From the NCBI GenBank assembly GCA_017443165.1, contig JAFSOW010000125.1:1-6866 (forward strand): DNA of 6,866 bases, in the 5' to 3' direction. The notes under the pieces are model-generated. The model saw nothing but the letters and a program-made list of their open reading frames with translations, was not told the origin of the DNA and ran no database searches. Origin of the DNA: Acidaminococcaceae bacterium. Its GTDB lineage: Bacteria; Bacillota; Negativicutes; Acidaminococcales; Acidaminococcaceae. Within the stretch, counting starts at the first letter, position 1. Each line of letters opens with the position of its first letter. This document shows, piece after piece, positions 4,910-6,866 of this stretch. The position numbers were made by a program, and so were the translations under genes.

Positions 4910-6208
4910 TTAAGCGCTGTATTTCACAGCCAGTTCTGTCAGGGTTGCGGCTGCCTTCCAGATCACTTCCTCATCAAAGTCGAAGTGACTGTTATGGTGT
5001 CCTGCCGCGATAGGCGTGCCGTACATCATGTAAGCCGCTTTGCCGCCGCGCTTCTGTACCCGGTCCATAAAGTAAGTGCAGTCTTCACTGCCGCCCATAT
5101 CCACATAGGTCAGTACGTTGGCGTAGCCGCATTTTTCTTTCACCAGCGCAGCAATTTCTTCCGCCAGTTCCTTGTCGTAAACGCTGGCAGGAGCGCCACC
5201 TGCCAGGGAAATGTCGACTTTCACATCGTACATATCCGCTGCGGCCTGCAGCATACGCCGGGCTTCTTTGACCATGAATTCATTGATTACTGTGTTACCG
5301 CCCCGGGTCTCAATTTTCATGGACGCAATATCCGGTACAACGTTCCGCCCGGTTCCCGCGTTAAGCACGCCTACATTGATGCGGCTGGAGCCCTGGCTGT
5401 GCCGGGAGATTGTACTTAAACTGATTGCTGCCTGGGCAGCTGCCAGCAAGGCGTTCTTCCCCTCTTCCGGCGCCGCTCCCGCATGGGCGGAAACGCCGTG
5501 GAACTCTGCGTCCATCTTCGTCGTGGCCAGGAAGCCGTCGGTCATGGTGACCAGCGTATCCGCCTGGGTGCATTTGAAACCAATGTGTCCCCCGAACAGG
5601 AAATCCACATCGTCCACCACGCCGGCATCTACCATGGCCAGCGCGCCCCGCACACCTTCCTCCGCAGGCTGGAAGATCAGTTTAATACGTCCGTTCAGTG
5701 CGTCCATATTTTCTTTTAACAGTTTCGCCACGGCGAGGCCGATAGTCACATGCCCGTCGTGCCCGCAGGCATGCATGGCTTTCGCATGGGTGGAACAAAA
5801 GCCTTCGGCCGCGGGACGGTGTCCCTCTCCTTTTTCCTCTTCCACATCGTTGCAGTCCATGTCAAAACGGAAGGCAACCGTCTTGCCGGGTCTGCCGGTA
5901 TCCAAAATGCCTACCACGCCGGTTTTGCCGCCGGCCATCTTTTCCACCAGCACAGGGTCCGCGCCTTCTGTGATGGCACGTTTCATATATGCTTCCAGTT
6001 CCTTAACGGATGGACGCCCCATCATGGATTTTTCCGCCACCACTTCAGCGCCAAAATGCACTTCGTAGCCCAGTGCTTTCAGTTCATTGATTATCAGGGA
6101 AGCCGTGCGGAACTCCGTCCAGCCTGTTTCCGGATGGGTGTGGAGATCACGCCGCCTGGCAATCAATTCCGGTTTTAATGCTTCTGCCTGTTTCCAAATT
6201 GTTTCCAT
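4910..6208 (-). CDS. abgA: M20 amidohydrolase, AbgA-like (p-aminobenzoyl-glutamate hydrolase subunit A family)
   Basis: The 432-residue protein is collinear with E. coli AbgA (about 436 residues), including the AbgA-type insert near residues 55-95. Shared blocks include RRDLHTHPETGW (19-30; AbgA RRDFHHYAESGW), TGRPG, MHACGHDGH (145-153), IFQPAEEGVRGA (178-189), AMVDAGVVDDVD, GRNVVP (287-292) and AAGHHNSHFDFDE (401-413). Predicted metal and catalytic residues are Cys148, His150, Glu183/Glu184, His208 and His404 or His405. AbgA cleaves p-aminobenzoyl-glutamate, a folate breakdown product, as a pair with AbgB after import by AbgT. Neither partner is adjacent here; a DcuC-family carrier lies upstream instead. 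A wider N-acyl-amino-acid or dipeptide role is therefore as likely, and the symbol marks family rather than proven substrate. The ATG at 6208 has AAAGGAA rather far away (about 12 bases), but the N-terminus aligns with AbgA. Confidence 0.85.
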   Translation of the reverse strand: METIWKQAEALKPELIARRRDLHTHPETGWTEFRTASLIINELKALGYEVHFGAEVVAEKSMMGRPSVKELEAYMKRAITEGADPVLVEKMAGGKTGVVGILDTGRPGKTVAFRFDMDCNDVEEEKGEGHRPAAEGFCSTHAKAMHACGHDGHVTIGLAVAKLLKENMDALNGRIKLIFQPAEEGVRGALAMVDAGVVDDVDFLFGGHIGFKCTQADTLVTMTDGFLATTKMDAEFHGVSAHAGAAPEEGKNALLAAAQAAISLSTISRHSQGSSRINVGVLNAGTGRNVVPDIASMKIETRGGNTVINEFMVKEARRMLQAAADMYDVKVDISLAGGAPASVYDKELAEEIAALVKEKCGYANVLTYVDMGGSEDCTYFMDRVQKRGGKAAYMMYGTPIAAGHHNSHFDFDEEVIWKAAATLTELAVKYSA

Positions 6209-6257
6209 AATATCAGCCGTTCCTTTTCTTTAAACTGTCAGTGCCAATAATTATATG

Positions 6258-6290
6258 TTCCGCGTACCCGCACTGTACGGATACGCGGAA
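6258..6290. other. Strong intergenic hairpin between carrier and AbgA-like genes
   Basis: TTCCGCGTA (6258-6266) and TACGCGGAA (6282-6290) are perfect 9-base arms; one mismatch and three more pairs (CCG/CGG) extend the stem around a 7-base loop. There is no T-run after it on the minus strand, so it is not a standard terminator. It could stabilise the end of the carrier mRNA, lower read-through so that the two genes differ in level, or form a 5' stem on a transcript starting at the promoter just upstream. It may also be a protein-binding dyad. Confidence 0.6.
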
Positions 6291-6298
6291 ACTTATCA

Positions 6299-6327
6299 AC
6301 TTTAAAATATTAATATTCTTTAATCAA
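6299..6327 (-). promoter_or_regulatory. Possible sigma-70-type promoter for the AbgA-like gene
   Basis: TTGATT (6322-6327) and TAAAGT (6299-6304) on the minus strand are 17 bases apart; each matches four of six consensus positions. It starts just past the stop codon of the carrier gene. A start near 6292 would put the hairpin at 6258-6290 at the very 5' end of the transcript. The region is AT-rich, so chance matches are possible. Confidence 0.35.
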
Positions 6328-6328
6328 A

Positions 6329-6866
6329 TCAGAATGCCAGGAACATCATGCCGATGATCATAGCGAAGACCATGGGGATCGCATTGCGGCGGGTTACTTC
6401 CATGGGGCTGATGCCTGCGATACCAGCTACGATGATGGTTGCGCCGGCAATCGGGGACATGGTACGGCCCAACGTGCCGCCCAGGGTCGCCATGGAACCC
6501 ATCTGCACGATGGACATGCCGAAATCAGCAGCATGGGGAGTAACTGCTTCGTTGAAGGCAAAGGTTGCAGCGTCGCCGGAACCGGTGATCAGGCCCAGCA
6601 GGAAAGGACCTACGGATGCGCAGATTTTAACGATGGACGGGTTGTTGGTCATGGCAGCGATGAAAGCCTTGACCAGACCCATGGCATTCATACCGGCTAC
6701 GAACACACCTGCAGCCAGGATGATACCGATGATGTCGCCATAGGCTTTGCCCATGCCGTCAAAGAAAGACTTGGTCAGAGCCGCCGGGTTGGTCCGGGTC
6801 ACGATGCAGGTCAGGATCGCGCCGATGACCATAGCCTGCGCTACGCCCATCTTGAACATGGGAACC
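6329..6866 (-). CDS. DcuC-family anaerobic carrier, C-terminal part (cut by window edge)
   Basis: The reading frame is open to the window edge (the residues before the first Met are Val-Pro), so the Met at 6859 is internal. About 178 C-terminal residues are present, of some 450 usual for the family. They form several membrane helices rich in Gly, Ala, Met and Ile. The block GSGDAATFAFNEAV and the later GRTMSPIAGATIIVAG, then ISPMEVTRRNAIPM, match the end of DcuC (GRTMSPVAA, NPFALVRRVAVP in E. coli). Classical DcuC exports succinate during fumarate respiration or fermentation, but many family members outside enterobacteria have unknown substrates. Being next to an AbgA-like hydrolase, it may import the compound that enzyme cleaves; this is inference. 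The gene ends in TGA, 120 bp before the hydrolase start. More distant ion-transporter-superfamily carriers cannot be fully excluded. Confidence 0.8.
   Translation of the reverse strand, partial: VPMFKMGVAQAMVIGAILTCIVTRTNPAALTKSFFDGMGKAYGDIIGIILAAGVFVAGMNAMGLVKAFIAAMTNNPSIVKICASVGPFLLGLITGSGDAATFAFNEAVTPHAADFGMSIVQMGSMATLGGTLGRTMSPIAGATIIVAGIAGISPMEVTRRNAIPMVFAMIIGMMFLAF

Noticed and set aside
5211..6068. Long open frame of 285 codons on the plus strand, opposite the AbgA-like gene
   Set aside because: It is fully antisense to a conserved enzyme, has no recognisable family, and its composition is that of a mirrored coding frame.

Overview
All genes recognised in this 6.9 kb window lie on the minus strand, so transcription runs from high to low coordinates. 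In that order they are: the C-terminal part of a DcuC-family carrier (6866-6329, cut by the window), an AbgA-like M20 amidohydrolase (6208-4910), an M20 amidase of the N-carbamoyl-amino-acid hydrolase/allantoate amidohydrolase type (4724-3495), an unrecognised secreted protein (3347-2814), an MFS-like membrane protein (2700-1699), a CcdA-TlpA fusion that resembles a compact DsbD (1669-410), and the first 67 codons of an acetolactate synthase large subunit (203-1).

The gene set suggests an anaerobic, amino-acid-fermenting bacterium. Strong AGGAGG-type ribosome binding sites, medium GC in the genes, very AT-rich promoter regions, a clostridial-type IlvB N-terminus and a secretory signal peptide fit the Negativicutes or related Firmicutes. 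An Acidaminococcus-like organism is my best guess, but it is an inference from style and gene content, not from a marker gene.

The window appears to hold three or four transcription units. The carrier and the AbgA-like hydrolase are neighbours, separated by 120 bp with a strong hairpin and a possible promoter. They could import and then cleave an N-acyl or peptide-like amino-acid derivative. A clear rho-independent terminator (4854-4902) closes this unit. The carbamoylase-type amidase follows as its own unit with a well-placed ribosome binding site; it may act on a related class of N-substituted amino acids. Next come the secreted protein and then the MFS-like/CcdA-TlpA pair. That pair is separated by only 29 bp and is probably cotranscribed. 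The 113 bp in front of it holds a perfect AT-rich inverted repeat. The CcdA-TlpA protein would carry electrons from cytoplasmic thioredoxin to thiol targets outside the membrane. Finally, a 206 bp AT-rich stretch with several dyads and direct repeats precedes ilvB and is presumably its control region.

I found no RNA gene, CRISPR array, insertion sequence or phage gene. No clearly new multi-gene system is evident. The least explained items are the secreted protein, the MFS-like partner of the redox fusion and the repeat-rich control regions.
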